Part shown: piece by piece, positions 27,461 through 36,874 of the stretch
Numbering within the stretch: position 1 is the first letter of the stretch
Layout of the letters: every line of letters begins with the position of its first letter
Origin: Thermoplasmataceae archaeon
Lineage (GTDB): Archaea; Thermoplasmatota; Thermoplasmata; Thermoplasmatales; Thermoplasmataceae
Length of the DNA stretch: 64,000 nucleotides
Reading direction: 5' to 3'
Assembly: GCA_038729425.1 (NCBI GenBank)
Contig: JAVYSB010000001.1
Coordinates: 60,523 to 124,522 of the forward strand
The notes under the pieces: generated by a model
The model's database searches: none
Seen by the model: the letters and a program-made list of their open reading frames with translations, nothing else
What the model was told of the DNA's origin: nothing
Translations under genes and position numbers: made by a program

Positions 27461-28582
27461 TCAGGAGCTTTTTTTCAACTCAATGAGACTCTTATAATGA
27501 TTTTCAAGCATTTCCACATGTGTATGAGGATCATACCTGCCGGATATGTACTTTCTCGCGCTTTCGCACAATTCTGTGTGCTTGTTATTGTTGCTCTTCA
27601 ATTCTCGAATCTTCTCCGCAACTTCCTTCGGCTTTGAAAAATCAACGCCTATCATGCCGTTTTCAGGTGAATTAGTGTTTATAAGTGGGAATTTATTTGA
27701 AACGATTGCCGGTTTTCCACACGCCATAGCTTCGAGAACTGCTATACCAAAAGTATCCGTCTCTGAAGGGTGCACGAAGACAGAAGCATTAGAAAGGGCA
27801 CTCAGCTTCTCCTGCTCCCCAATATAGCCCGTCATCTGCACAAGATCCTCAAGATCCATCTTGGATATCATTTTCCTGATCTTATCCTCCTCTGGTCCAG
27901 TGCCGGATATGACAAACCTGACGCCATTGTTTCTAGGGAACTCATTGGCTACGTCCAGTATATTGTAAATACCCTTGTCCTTGGTGATCCTCCCTATATA
28001 TTGAACCACGAATTTGTTTTCCCTGCTCTTCCCCGGTTTATACCTGTCTGTACGAACGAAGAGTGGAAGCTCAATGGCATTTCTTATACCATTTTCCTTC
28101 AGGAATTCCACTGCAGATTGACTCGGTGCCGTTACCATGTCACATTTATCGTAAAGGTAAACATTGTATCTCCATGAAAGATCAAACAACTGGCTCTTGA
28201 AGGGAAGTTTTATGGATTCCTGCATCCGTATAAAATCCGTGTGAAACGTGGCGACAACCGGTATGTTTTTCTTTCTTGCGGTGTGATACCCTATTGACCC
28301 CATGAAGAACGAGGAATGTATATGAACAACGTCTAGCTCAAGTGAATTCAGTTTCCTGAACAGTAGAAAAGGATAGAGAGCCAGTGGCCATCTGTATTGC
28401 GGATACACGAAAATGGGAACGGACTGGCTTATGAATACATTCTTCTCGTGCCTATCCCCGCTCAACGAAAAAACAAAGACCTCGTGCCCCCGATCCTCCA
28501 ATGCTCTCTTGGTATCACGGAGATAATGGGAAACGCCATCCGGCGTTGGGTAATATGTATCCGTGAAGAATCCTATCTTCAT
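27461..28582 (-). CDS. Family 4 glycosyltransferase (GT-B fold)
   Basis: 373 residues. The N-terminal FFTDTYYPTPDGVSHYLRD is the acceptor-domain glycine loop of GT4. The C-terminal domain has FVVQYIGRITKDKG and VFVHPSETDTFGIAVLEAMA, the EX7E-type donor site, then CGKPAIVSN. It probably transfers a hexose to a lipid or to another sugar; diacylglycerol glucosyltransferase-like enzymes look alike, but the acceptor cannot be read from sequence. Seven bases separate it from the upstream kinase-like gene, so they share an operon with AlaRS. Confidence 0.88.
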   Translation of the reverse strand: MKIGFFTDTYYPTPDGVSHYLRDTKRALEDRGHEVFVFSLSGDRHEKNVFISQSVPIFVYPQYRWPLALYPFLLFRKLNSLELDVVHIHSSFFMGSIGYHTARKKNIPVVATFHTDFIRMQESIKLPFKSQLFDLSWRYNVYLYDKCDMVTAPSQSAVEFLKENGIRNAIELPLFVRTDRYKPGKSRENKFVVQYIGRITKDKGIYNILDVANEFPRNNGVRFVISGTGPEEDKIRKMISKMDLEDLVQMTGYIGEQEKLSALSNASVFVHPSETDTFGIAVLEAMACGKPAIVSNKFPLINTNSPENGMIGVDFSKPKEVAEKIRELKSNNNKHTELCESARKYISGRYDPHTHVEMLENHYKSLIELKKSS

Positions 28583-28589
28583 TACTCTA

Positions 28590-29663
28590 TCAGCCTTCTA
28601 TTTTAACTATCTTGAACATGCCATATCCGGTCAGTACTCTTACATATTTTGGTACTAAGATAGAGCTAATATTGTCAAGATCAATATATAACTTTTTTGT
28701 ATAGGTTAACTTTTCTTCTGCCGATATTACAATTATATTTGAAAACCCAAGCCTGGTCACTATTCTACCTGAAATCTGCTTATTTCCCCTCCCAAGAAGG
28801 AAATTCTGCCCACCCACCGGAGATATCACCAGCATACAGCTGCCTTCACAAACCACTTCGTATATCCTTTCCTCAGTAATATCCTGCTCCTCTACATTCC
28901 CATCAAATACTAGATCGAATCCGAGCAAGCTCGTTTCCTTTCCTAGGCGCCTTATAATTGCCTTGCATGTTGATCCCGGACCTAAAATGTATCTGACATT
29001 TTTGTCTAGATGTTCCAGAAAATAATCCACGATTCCTTCAACATCACCTCCGAAGAAGTCCATTTTGGGTGAATTTATTATTCCCTCGCTGATTGGAGTT
29101 CGTAATTCTCCGTATAGTCTTGGTGATGGATGCAGATCCCCAATTTCTTCTTCCGGAATGTCCACGATTTCAGCTTTCACTGTTTCGAAGGTACCCGCAG
29201 ATAAAATATTCCTCATAACATTAACAGCGAACTGAACACTAGCAGCAAAGACAGAACTTTCCATTTTGACTCCGGATGGTACCCCAAGAACTGGGATATC
29301 ACTGTGCCCTGATGATAGTATATCCCTGGCTGTCCCGTCTCCACCACAGAACACAACGAGATCTGGATCTTTCTCGGCGACACGATCCATAAAGCACCTG
29401 GTGTCAACGCTGGTCGAAGGGTTACCCGGTTGATAGATGATCCCGTAACTCCTAATGCCAAGATCATCCATTTCATCAGCACCCATGATTCCTGAAGGGA
29501 CAAGGTAATCTATTGCCAGATCCTTCACTTCGGAAAGAAATTTAAGGCCACGCGTCACAGACACACTCATTTCGCCCTTAACATCTTCAACAGAATCTGA
29601 TCCCTTTCTGCCCACCAGCGCTCCGTAACCGGCCCTTGGATTTATGAAGAAGCCTACTCTCAT
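28590..29663 (-). CDS. ATP-NAD kinase-like protein (COG3199/AcoX type)
   Basis: 357 residues. FFINPRAGYGALVGRKGSD is the first nucleotide motif. VVFCGGDGTARDIL (about 103-116) contains the NAD-kinase/diacylglycerol-kinase signature GGDGT, and PVLGVPSGVKMESSVFA follows. The C-terminal domain (about 215-357) is beta-rich as in the AcoX group. The group includes long NAD kinases of Archaea but also enzymes of other specificity, so the substrate is an inference. The gene is 7 bases downstream of the M50 homologue and 7 upstream of the GT4 gene. Confidence 0.8.
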   Translation of the reverse strand: MRVGFFINPRAGYGALVGRKGSDSVEDVKGEMSVSVTRGLKFLSEVKDLAIDYLVPSGIMGADEMDDLGIRSYGIIYQPGNPSTSVDTRCFMDRVAEKDPDLVVFCGGDGTARDILSSGHSDIPVLGVPSGVKMESSVFAASVQFAVNVMRNILSAGTFETVKAEIVDIPEEEIGDLHPSPRLYGELRTPISEGIINSPKMDFFGGDVEGIVDYFLEHLDKNVRYILGPGSTCKAIIRRLGKETSLLGFDLVFDGNVEEQDITEERIYEVVCEGSCMLVISPVGGQNFLLGRGNKQISGRIVTRLGFSNIIVISAEEKLTYTKKLYIDLDNISSILVPKYVRVLTGYGMFKIVKIEG

Positions 29664-29670
29664 TGAGGGT

Positions 29671-31443
29671 TTATGTTATTTGCCCTATATATCTTGGCTC
29701 TGATGGCGGGGGCTGAAACGAAATGTATACCACCGCAGCGTCGAACTGAGTATCCGTCACCAGGAGGGTCATTTCACCGGTCACATTAACGGGGGTTACC
29801 TGCAGCTGGAGTTGTCCTTTAACCTGAAGATTTCCACCCGGAGACAATATAGTTGCTGACCCGTATGCGCTCCTGTTAACGGTTTCTGTTCCCACTGTAT
29901 AGCGGTATGAATTACCGGTGTCTGTAAATATATACGCTGAAATGTTAAGGCCCACTTCCCCGGTATTCTCGACCGTTATATTTACGGTTCCATTCCACGT
30001 TTCAGATAATTTACCACCGTTGTTGGCAAATCCAGGGGGGTTCAGTGTCAGAGGGTCTGTCCTGAAATTGGTATTCACGAGAATTACAGTCAACTGGATA
30101 TTCGAACTGCTTCCCCCGTAGTAAGTGGTAAGGGTATAGTTATAATAACCTGTCCTGTTTAGATTCTGTGTTTCCAGCGTTACATGATAGAGAGCAGAAC
30201 CCCCAGGATCTATGGGCGAAGATCGCTCTGAGGAAAATGTGTATCCAATGAGCGGAGATACTGAAAACGCCGGAACCATAGAGGATATGCCTCCGTTTTT
30301 CACGTATACTGTAAAATTGGCATTCTGTGGGGTTCCATTAATGATCAGGAAGTTTGGATCACTTACGCTTGCGGTTATATGGCTCTCTGAGACATGAAAT
30401 GGAAAAGGAACAAGCCCAAGGAACAGGATGATTATGGCAATGCCGCCTATAACTCTGGAAAATTTGAGCGGCCGGTATATGTTGCCCAATGGTTCAGGTC
30501 CACGAATGCCTAATATGACGACAAAAACGGCGAGTATGAACCATGGAGTGTAGGTTAATCCAATGAGCACAAGCCCGATGATAGAAATGTAAGAAACGTA
30601 CCTAGAATAGCCGCCGAATAGTCCCACAGACACCAAACCTCCATCAAGGAATCCGGCTGGAATTGCATTGAACGAGTTGACAATGAGGCACACCCATCCG
30701 CTGTAAGCTATTATATTAGGCACTGAAGAAACAGGATAGAAGAAATTTATCAGAATTGGATATATGATAGGAAGGCTGACGGTATTAATGGGGGAATTTA
30801 CGCCTGGTGCGTATGAGTTTGAAGCTGGAATGGCAATGTTGCCTACTATTATCAAAAATAAAGAACCGATAAAACCCGCAATGATTGGAAAAGACCCGGC
30901 TTCAAGGAGAGACCTCCGCGTCTTGAATGGCCGGGACGGCAAATTGATCACACCCATTGTCCCTATCCCGAATGGATCTGGTATGAAGAGAGGTGCCTCA
31001 TATTTCATACTGTTTCTCCTTAGAGCATAGAATCTGGCAAGCTCCCGCAGCCCGAGAACCCCAATTATGGGCAAAACAAACAAGAGAAATGCCACGGCGG
31101 TGTTGGCAAAAAAACTGGTTGTATGCGTGTATTGTTCCTGATAAGTGTATCCTGTGTACCAGAGACTTGCAATGGTAAGGGCAACCATAATCGATCTGAT
31201 CAGGTTCCTGTTCCTATGCTGAGAAACGCTCTTGATTACATAAAGCTCGTCACCGAACATGCCGGACGTGAATACCACATACCCGTGGGATGAAAGTTCG
31301 TCCACCAGTTCTGAAAATTTCCCCTCTGGGTAATTGGCAAGACCAGGTATCCTGAAATAATATGAACCACCCCTCTCCCCGGTTTCTGAAATTTCATAAT
31401 GAGATGCAACGATCTTCTGTATCCTATTGTATTCATCATCCAT
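29671..31443 (-). CDS. Inactive site-2-protease (M50) homologue with C-terminal beta domains
   Basis: 590 residues. After an N-terminal soluble region of about 75 residues come some nine membrane helices. The helix that should carry HExxH reads LGLRELARFYALRR: the Glu is kept but both His ligands are Arg. The second family motif, normally NLLPxxPLDGG, is NSFNAIPAGFLDGGLV, keeping the Asp ligand. Loops PDPFGIGTMGVINLPSRPFK and LLEAGSFPIIAGF match the family between those motifs. The last 230 residues form extracytoplasmic CARDB-like beta domains. Zinc-dependent cleavage is therefore unlikely; a scaffold or substrate-binding role is inferred. Confidence 0.8.
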   Translation of the reverse strand: MDDEYNRIQKIVASHYEISETGERGGSYYFRIPGLANYPEGKFSELVDELSSHGYVVFTSGMFGDELYVIKSVSQHRNRNLIRSIMVALTIASLWYTGYTYQEQYTHTTSFFANTAVAFLLFVLPIIGVLGLRELARFYALRRNSMKYEAPLFIPDPFGIGTMGVINLPSRPFKTRRSLLEAGSFPIIAGFIGSLFLIIVGNIAIPASNSYAPGVNSPINTVSLPIIYPILINFFYPVSSVPNIIAYSGWVCLIVNSFNAIPAGFLDGGLVSVGLFGGYSRYVSYISIIGLVLIGLTYTPWFILAVFVVILGIRGPEPLGNIYRPLKFSRVIGGIAIIILFLGLVPFPFHVSESHITASVSDPNFLIINGTPQNANFTVYVKNGGISSMVPAFSVSPLIGYTFSSERSSPIDPGGSALYHVTLETQNLNRTGYYNYTLTTYYGGSSSNIQLTVILVNTNFRTDPLTLNPPGFANNGGKLSETWNGTVNITVENTGEVGLNISAYIFTDTGNSYRYTVGTETVNRSAYGSATILSPGGNLQVKGQLQLQVTPVNVTGEMTLLVTDTQFDAAVVYISFQPPPSEPRYIGQIT

Positions 31444-31454
31444 TATTCTTTACC

Positions 31455-34145
31455 TTACTGAAGCTTACTATCGAAAAAACTCCTTATTAACTTTTCATCC
31501 AGATTCCTTGATGAAATCGCAGAGTAGTATCTGTCTGATCCGTTGTTTCCATTGTCTGGAAGCCCCAAGCCTTGTGCTATTTTCCTGGCACTGGATTGAT
31601 CTCTAACGAAGATCATGTGCTTTTTTGAATCATGTCTGTCAAGGGAAACTATTACGACATTAGCCTCCAGTCCGTAAGCAGCTTTTGACAGATCTTTTTC
31701 TGCATCCTCGTCGAGGGAGCCATGGATAAATATTACCCTTTCCTTTCCGGATTCTATCGTTTTCCCTGTGTGGATTAGTGCCTTCACAGACTCTTTCAGG
31801 TGCTTCTCATGGTTCTTTCTAGCATCAATGTTTTCGTTGACGATAACCCTGATGGCGTCTGAAATATTGCCCTCACTATAACCAATGATTTTCCTGATTT
31901 CTGCAAGTTCCTTATAGCTATTGTTAAATAAATTGACTGCAGCAGGACCGGCCACAAATATTATTCTCTGGATCCCTTCCTGTATGTTCTCCACGCTTTT
32001 TATCTTGACGAGTCCTATCTCCGCAGTTGATGAGAGATGTGTGCCGCCGCAACCCTCTGCGTCAACTCCGTCAATCTCGACGACCCGGAGTTTGTCCGAG
32101 AGGGGGACGCCACCTTGAAAGAGCCTGAAACCATATCGTTCAATAGCGTTGTTCCACTCTATGTTCTTCACTGTAATCTTTCTGCTTTCTGTAATAATTT
32201 TGTGGCATTCGCGCTCAATCTTCAGAATGGTATCTGCATCGATCTTCCGGTAGTTGGTTATATCTATTCTCGAATCTGCAACTTCCTTCTGGACACCGCT
32301 CTGCCATACGTGATCGCCGATAACTCGCCTCATTGCGCCTAGCAAGAGGTGCGTTGCCGAGTGGTGTACCATCAGCTGCCACCTTCTCTCGTAGTCTATT
32401 ATGCCCTTTACCCTTGATTTCTCTGGTATATTTCCATTTATATAGTGAACTATTGCCTTTCCGTGTTTCTCTACCCTTGTAACTTCTACTTCATAGTTCC
32501 CGTATTTCAGGACACCCAGATCATACGGCTGTCCTCCACCTTCTGGATAGAAGGCTGTCTGGTCAAGAATGACATACCCATTTCCTGAATACATTACGGA
32601 AGCAGTGAATTCTCTCATGTTTACATCATCATAATAAAGCGACCGCGTGAAAATATCAGGAAACCTTTCAGTCGGTTCCCTTTGCAGCTTTTTCACGTCA
32701 TGAAGGGATACAACCTTGGCCTGGAAGTTATGCGGTATTTCCAAATTCTTTCCAGTTATTTCCTTGTAGATCTGTGACGCAAATTCAGGATATATTCCAT
32801 ATGAATCGTATAATTCCAGCAGTTGTTCCTCGCCAACAGATCCTGCTTTTTCTATGGTTCTTCGCAGGACAGCTTCTCCTCTTTTCAGGGCAGCCTCGTA
32901 TTTGGTAGTTTCCTCCTCGATAACATCCCTGATAAATTCCTCTGGGAAGTTGAGCTTCATGTCTCCTAGATTATCCTTCTGCATCCTTATGAGATCAAGA
33001 AGCGTGATACCAGAGCCAATTTCACTGAGATACCTTAGAGATCTTCTGATAAGCAGCCGTGAAAGATACCCGACCTTGACATTGGAAGGGATGACATAGT
33101 CGCTGAACATGAATAAAAGCGATCTGCTGTGATCGGCTAGTATGAAAGCTGCCATCAGCTTCTCCATTTCCTTTGTAATCTCATCTGAATTATTCCCATT
33201 TTCTGTTGCATGGCTGGTAATTACCCGTCGGATTATTGCAAGGGGCAACTCTGTTTCGTCAGACGCCATAGCCCTGACAATTCTGGCAATCATGTTCTCG
33301 TCAGGTCTCGTGATACCTGCTTCATTCAGAATTGCCGACAATATCTTCGGAAAAATTGAGTCATAGACTGTGGAAGTACCGTTGCTGAGCCATACTAGCC
33401 TCTCAAGGCCGTACCCAGTATCCACAATCCTCTGAGGCATAGGGGAATACCTCTTCCCTTCAATTTCAATCTCCCCATCTTCATCTTCGGAAAGATCCAT
33501 GAAAACGAGCGTTGCGACTTCCAGACCAAGTACGAAGACTTCCAGGGCATTACCAGCATTTCCGCCTCCGGACCATGGTTTTTCCTTGAATGTGATGAGC
33601 TTCTGGTCAATACCCAGTTTCTGGGTCAGAAATTCGTTGCAGTACCGGACTGTGCCTTCCTTCCAGTAAATTTCCTTGTTGTCTGTATTGAAGGAGTCAT
33701 GACAGAGCATCTCAAAACTGGTGAGATGCCTACCGGTTACGCCGACCTGATCGATATCATTCATCCTGATGCATGGCTGTGACATTGCCAGAGGATTACC
33801 GGGAGGAGCCACAAGCCCAGAAGTCACCTGAGGTTGGAAATCATATATTGAGGCATTTACGAGTAGAACATCATCCCGCCATCTGGGGACTATGGGGTAT
33901 GGAGAAACAATCTTATGGGTGGCCCTGAAGAAATCAAGGAATTCTTTCCTCATCTCGTCAAGGTTGTATTTTGTAGCAGTAGGGGGCATTCCGATGAACC
34001 CGTATTCGTCGCAGGGAGGGTCTCCGCAAGTCTTTCTTTTATCGTCAGATGTCCAGAAATACGATAAACACGATGTGCACTGTTTCCTCTTCATGGATCT
34101 GGACTTGAAGAATTCCAGCTCAAAAGCCTTGGTTTCGCCCGACAT
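31455..34145 (-). CDS. alaS: Alanyl-tRNA synthetase, archaeal type
   Basis: 896 residues. The archaeal N-terminal zinc-ribbon-like part has CTSCLSYFWTSDDKRKTCGD; class II motifs follow around PIVPRWRDDVLLVNASIYDF and GYGLERLVWL. The editing domain keeps HHSATHLL and CGGTH, which clear mischarged Ser/Gly-tRNA-Ala. The C-terminal C-Ala region completes a full-length enzyme. It charges tRNA-Ala by recognising the G3:U70 pair. It heads a minus-strand operon with the M50 homologue (11-base gap), the kinase-like protein and the GT4 enzyme. Confidence 0.97.
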   Translation of the reverse strand: MSGETKAFELEFFKSRSMKRKQCTSCLSYFWTSDDKRKTCGDPPCDEYGFIGMPPTATKYNLDEMRKEFLDFFRATHKIVSPYPIVPRWRDDVLLVNASIYDFQPQVTSGLVAPPGNPLAMSQPCIRMNDIDQVGVTGRHLTSFEMLCHDSFNTDNKEIYWKEGTVRYCNEFLTQKLGIDQKLITFKEKPWSGGGNAGNALEVFVLGLEVATLVFMDLSEDEDGEIEIEGKRYSPMPQRIVDTGYGLERLVWLSNGTSTVYDSIFPKILSAILNEAGITRPDENMIARIVRAMASDETELPLAIIRRVITSHATENGNNSDEITKEMEKLMAAFILADHSRSLLFMFSDYVIPSNVKVGYLSRLLIRRSLRYLSEIGSGITLLDLIRMQKDNLGDMKLNFPEEFIRDVIEEETTKYEAALKRGEAVLRRTIEKAGSVGEEQLLELYDSYGIYPEFASQIYKEITGKNLEIPHNFQAKVVSLHDVKKLQREPTERFPDIFTRSLYYDDVNMREFTASVMYSGNGYVILDQTAFYPEGGGQPYDLGVLKYGNYEVEVTRVEKHGKAIVHYINGNIPEKSRVKGIIDYERRWQLMVHHSATHLLLGAMRRVIGDHVWQSGVQKEVADSRIDITNYRKIDADTILKIERECHKIITESRKITVKNIEWNNAIERYGFRLFQGGVPLSDKLRVVEIDGVDAEGCGGTHLSSTAEIGLVKIKSVENIQEGIQRIIFVAGPAAVNLFNNSYKELAEIRKIIGYSEGNISDAIRVIVNENIDARKNHEKHLKESVKALIHTGKTIESGKERVIFIHGSLDEDAEKDLSKAAYGLEANVVIVSLDRHDSKKHMIFVRDQSSARKIAQGLGLPDNGNNGSDRYYSAISSRNLDEKLIRSFFDSKLQ

Positions 34146-34214
34146 TTAACCACCACGCCATTTTTCTAGTCCAAAATATTACGCCATTATTATAAGCTTG
34201 CCGAACAGATCGGT

Positions 34215-34884
34215 TCACTGCCTTTCCAGATAAATCATGTAGTTGGCGCGGTCATACGGGATCAAGTTCACTTTCTGTACTACCCTGAAACCTTTGATCT
34301 CCCGGATAGCTGCATTGAGGATCTTTTCCTCATCGGATCGCGAGGATATTGCCCTGATCTTCACCACGAGCAGGGCCTTTTTTGCTTCAGGAAAGGCAGA
34401 GGCATTGTTGTTGAATATCTGTATCTGGTTTCTCTGGGAAATGTCCTGATACAGCACATCCACATCCTCCACCAAGAAAGAATATTTCTCCACGAGATTC
34501 GCGTCCTCCAGTATGGGATAAATATTATTGCGACTTTCTGCGAGGGTAAGCAGTTTCATGAAAGGCTCATATGCAAGTTCAACCGCATATATCCTTCCGG
34601 AGACACAGATATCGGAAAGATGGCTCACCGTGGTTCCCGTGGATGCCCCCAGATAAAGAACCCTAGTATCTTCCCCAAATGGGAAGAATTTAAGACCTTT
34701 CAGGAAGCCGGCAGAGAGTTTGCTCCTCTTGGGGTCCCAGTATCGGAAAAACCTGTCAGAAGACCTCTTGGTAACCTCGCCGTACACGCTTCTGGGCACC
34801 TCAGACTGTGTGTAAAGCCTCCGCCCTTCTATTAAAATCCTGCGCGAATCAAATGCTGCCAGATCAATAAACCCCCAGAATCAT
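34215..34884 (-). CDS. flpA: Fibrillarin-like rRNA/tRNA 2'-O-methyltransferase
   Basis: Fibrillarin core: VYGEVTKRS, the conserved YWDPKRSKLSAGFLKGL, SAM motif VLYLGASTGTTVSHLSDI, YAVELAYEPF and DVLYQDISQ. It uses C/D-box guide RNAs in the sRNP. The first canonical start in frame is a GTG at 34799 (MPRSVYGE), but credible sequence continues upstream (FDSRRILIEGRRLYTQSEV, typical of the N-terminal domain) to a stop near 34896 without ATG/GTG/TTG. The ATG at 34884 enters this frame if one C of the run 34872-34876 is removed, giving 222 residues beginning MILGFIDLAAFD. The family has 210-230 residues, so the longer form is expected. Divergent from the aMBF1 gene. Confidence 0.88.
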
Positions 34885-34941
34885 ATCAAAACAGAAAAAG
34901 AGAGAGATAAAACATATTTATCTTTTTAGAAATAGGGTAGC

Positions 34942-35397
34942 ATGGCATCGATTGAATGCGAGATGTGCGGTAAGAAAGTGCAGAAAACGACTAAAATTAG
35001 GGTTGACGGCGCGATTCTCAATGTGTGTGATGCTTGTGCTAAATTCGGCAGGCCAGTTGAAAACATGAGAAGCTATAGCCCAGCACAGCGTGTTACTTCC
35101 GCCAGCACAGTGATGATGCCTGAGAAGCCGAAGTATACTCCGCCTCCAGTCCGATCGAAACAGGTTTACCGAAAACCCAGGGATGACATAGAGAACTTGG
35201 ACATCGACCCAGACTATGCGATCATTATAAGGGAAGCCCGCGAGAAATTGTCATGGACACAAGAGGAACTTGCAAGGAAGATCCAGGAAAGGAAAAATGT
35301 GCTTTCAAGCATTGAAAGAGGAGAGTTGATGCCCGACGTGAGGGTTGCAAGGAAACTCGAGAAACTGCTTGAGGTGAAGATCATCCAGAAGGGATAA
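34942..35397 (+). CDS. Archaeal multiprotein bridging factor 1 (aMBF1)
   Basis: 151 residues. The N-terminal zinc ribbon has CEMCGKKV and CDACAK (four Cys, about 6-34), followed by a Pro-rich linker. The C-terminal Cro/C1 HTH starts at DYAIIIREAREKLSWTQEEL and ends ERGELMPDVRVARKLEKLL. In Archaea this protein associates with 30S ribosomes and may act in translation as well as transcription. A TATA-like ACATATTTATC (34912-34922) lies about 25 nt before the ATG. Confidence 0.93.
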   Translation: MASIECEMCGKKVQKTTKIRVDGAILNVCDACAKFGRPVENMRSYSPAQRVTSASTVMMPEKPKYTPPPVRSKQVYRKPRDDIENLDIDPDYAIIIREAREKLSWTQEELARKIQERKNVLSSIERGELMPDVRVARKLEKLLEVKIIQKG

Positions 35398-35507
35398 TTC
35401 ACTGAATTTTCAATATAATTTTCATTTTCTACTCGTATTATTGTACCATTTACCTGTGAAAAAAGATTAAATAATAATGTTTTTATGTGTTATCTAAGGT
35501 ACCAGAA

Positions 35508-35795
35508 TTGAAAATAGAAATAGGTCAGCGGCTGGAATTTGAAGTGGACCGTGAGGACATATTGGAAGCAGACAGCAGATCCATCATTGCAACTTGGTAT
35601 CACCTTGGAACACCCATTTTCGTTGAGCTCACGGTCAGCAAGACGCTATTGGCAGAACTAAGGAAACTGTTCAAGGGAAACGAGAGAAAGAGTGCGTTGG
35701 TTTCCATTGCTAGAGTTTCCAAGACAAAGTACAACATTGAGCCAACCATGGTACTCGTTAACGCCCCGAAAAAGAACATCACACCATTGAAGTGA
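35508..35795 (+). CDS. Uncharacterised small protein, likely beta-rich
   Basis: 95 residues from a TTG at 35508 behind AAGGT; a GTG at 35487 in the same frame would add seven residues. Sequence begins LKIEIGQRLEFEVDREDILE and contains FVELTVSKTLLAELRKLFKG; strongly charged, with no membrane segment, Cys or recognised motif. The pattern suggests beta strands around one helix. It follows aMBF1 by about 110 bases and has its own TATA-like element (35466-35477). I do not recognise the family. Confidence 0.6.
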   Translation: MKIEIGQRLEFEVDREDILEADSRSIIATWYHLGTPIFVELTVSKTLLAELRKLFKGNERKSALVSIARVSKTKYNIEPTMVLVNAPKKNITPLK

Positions 35796-35839
35796 GTTGT
35801 GACTACGAAATAATTGCCTCTCACGAGGCATTTCCAAAA

Positions 35840-36805
35840 TTATTTATTGTACTGGTAGAACCCCCTACCCGATTTTTTCCCCAGCATACCTGCAGAGACC
35901 ATTCGCTTTAGAAGGTTAGATGGCCGGTATTTGCTATCTCCGTATTCATGGTATAATATGTTGGCAACATCGTACGTTATATCTAGTCCCACCATATCTG
36001 CGAGCTCAAGAGGGCCCATGGGAAACCCCGCGCCTGCTTTCATTGCCCTGTCAATGTCCTCAGCTTTTGCTACACCTTCGTCCAGCATGAAAGCGGCTTC
36101 ATTCATCACTGGAACGAGTATCCTGTTAACGAGGAATCCGGGTACCTCCTTGACCCTTATCGGTATCATCTGAGTTCTGTGGTTATGCAAGCCACCAATG
36201 AAGTCCGATATCGTCCTGAATGTCTCTTCCGATGTCTGGATCGCAGGAACAATCTCAACAAGCGGCAGTGTATATGGTGGGTTGAAGAAGTGGGTGATAA
36301 TTACGCGCGACGCATTGGAGACGTTTCCCGCCATTGCACTTATGCTTAATGATGAGGTGTTGGATGCAACAATGGTATCTTCCCTGCAGTTTTCAGAAAT
36401 CGCCTTGAATATTTCCTTCTTGACTTGCATGCTTTCAAATGCAGCCTCTATTACAATATCTACGTTCCTGAATTCTGTGTACGAGTCCGTTCCACGTACT
36501 CGCTTCATAGCGGCCTCAACAAATCTCTGATCATAATTCGGCCTGAGTTTTTCCTGTATAGCTGCTTTCTGATCGGCAGAAAGCTTTACGCCATAATTCT
36601 CGATACGCATGATCTCCTTGCTGGCCTTTGATGCGTCATAGGATGCAAGATCATCGAGAATCTTTTTGATACGCTTAATTCCCTTCTCCGCAAGCTCCAT
36701 GTTCACATCCTTTACTACAACTTCAAATCCATTGAATGCCATGAGCTCCGCAATTGCAGCACCCATGTTTCCGGCACCGATAACTGCTATCTTCTGCTTC
36801 ACCAT
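35840..36805 (-). CDS. 3-Hydroxyacyl-CoA dehydrogenase
   Basis: 321 residues. The NAD-binding motif IAVIGAGNMGAAIAELMAFNG is at the N terminus. VASNTSSLSISAMA and ITHFFNPPYTLPLVEIVP contain the Ser and catalytic His-Asn region, and VKEVPGFLVNRILVPVMNEA and AGFPMGPLELADMVGLD form the dimerisation domain. It oxidises 3-hydroxyacyl-CoA to 3-oxoacyl-CoA in fatty-acid oxidation or a butyryl-CoA-like pathway. About 40 extra residues between the Rossmann motif and VIEAAFES are longer than usual. No enoyl-CoA hydratase fusion is present. Confidence 0.93.
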   Translation of the reverse strand: MVKQKIAVIGAGNMGAAIAELMAFNGFEVVVKDVNMELAEKGIKRIKKILDDLASYDASKASKEIMRIENYGVKLSADQKAAIQEKLRPNYDQRFVEAAMKRVRGTDSYTEFRNVDIVIEAAFESMQVKKEIFKAISENCREDTIVASNTSSLSISAMAGNVSNASRVIITHFFNPPYTLPLVEIVPAIQTSEETFRTISDFIGGLHNHRTQMIPIRVKEVPGFLVNRILVPVMNEAAFMLDEGVAKAEDIDRAMKAGAGFPMGPLELADMVGLDITYDVANILYHEYGDSKYRPSNLLKRMVSAGMLGKKSGRGFYQYNK

Positions 36806-36874
36806 TGAAAACGACCGTTACTGCATTCCGTGAGCTTTTATAAATATGCCAGGGCCAAAAATATCGTTTTCAGA

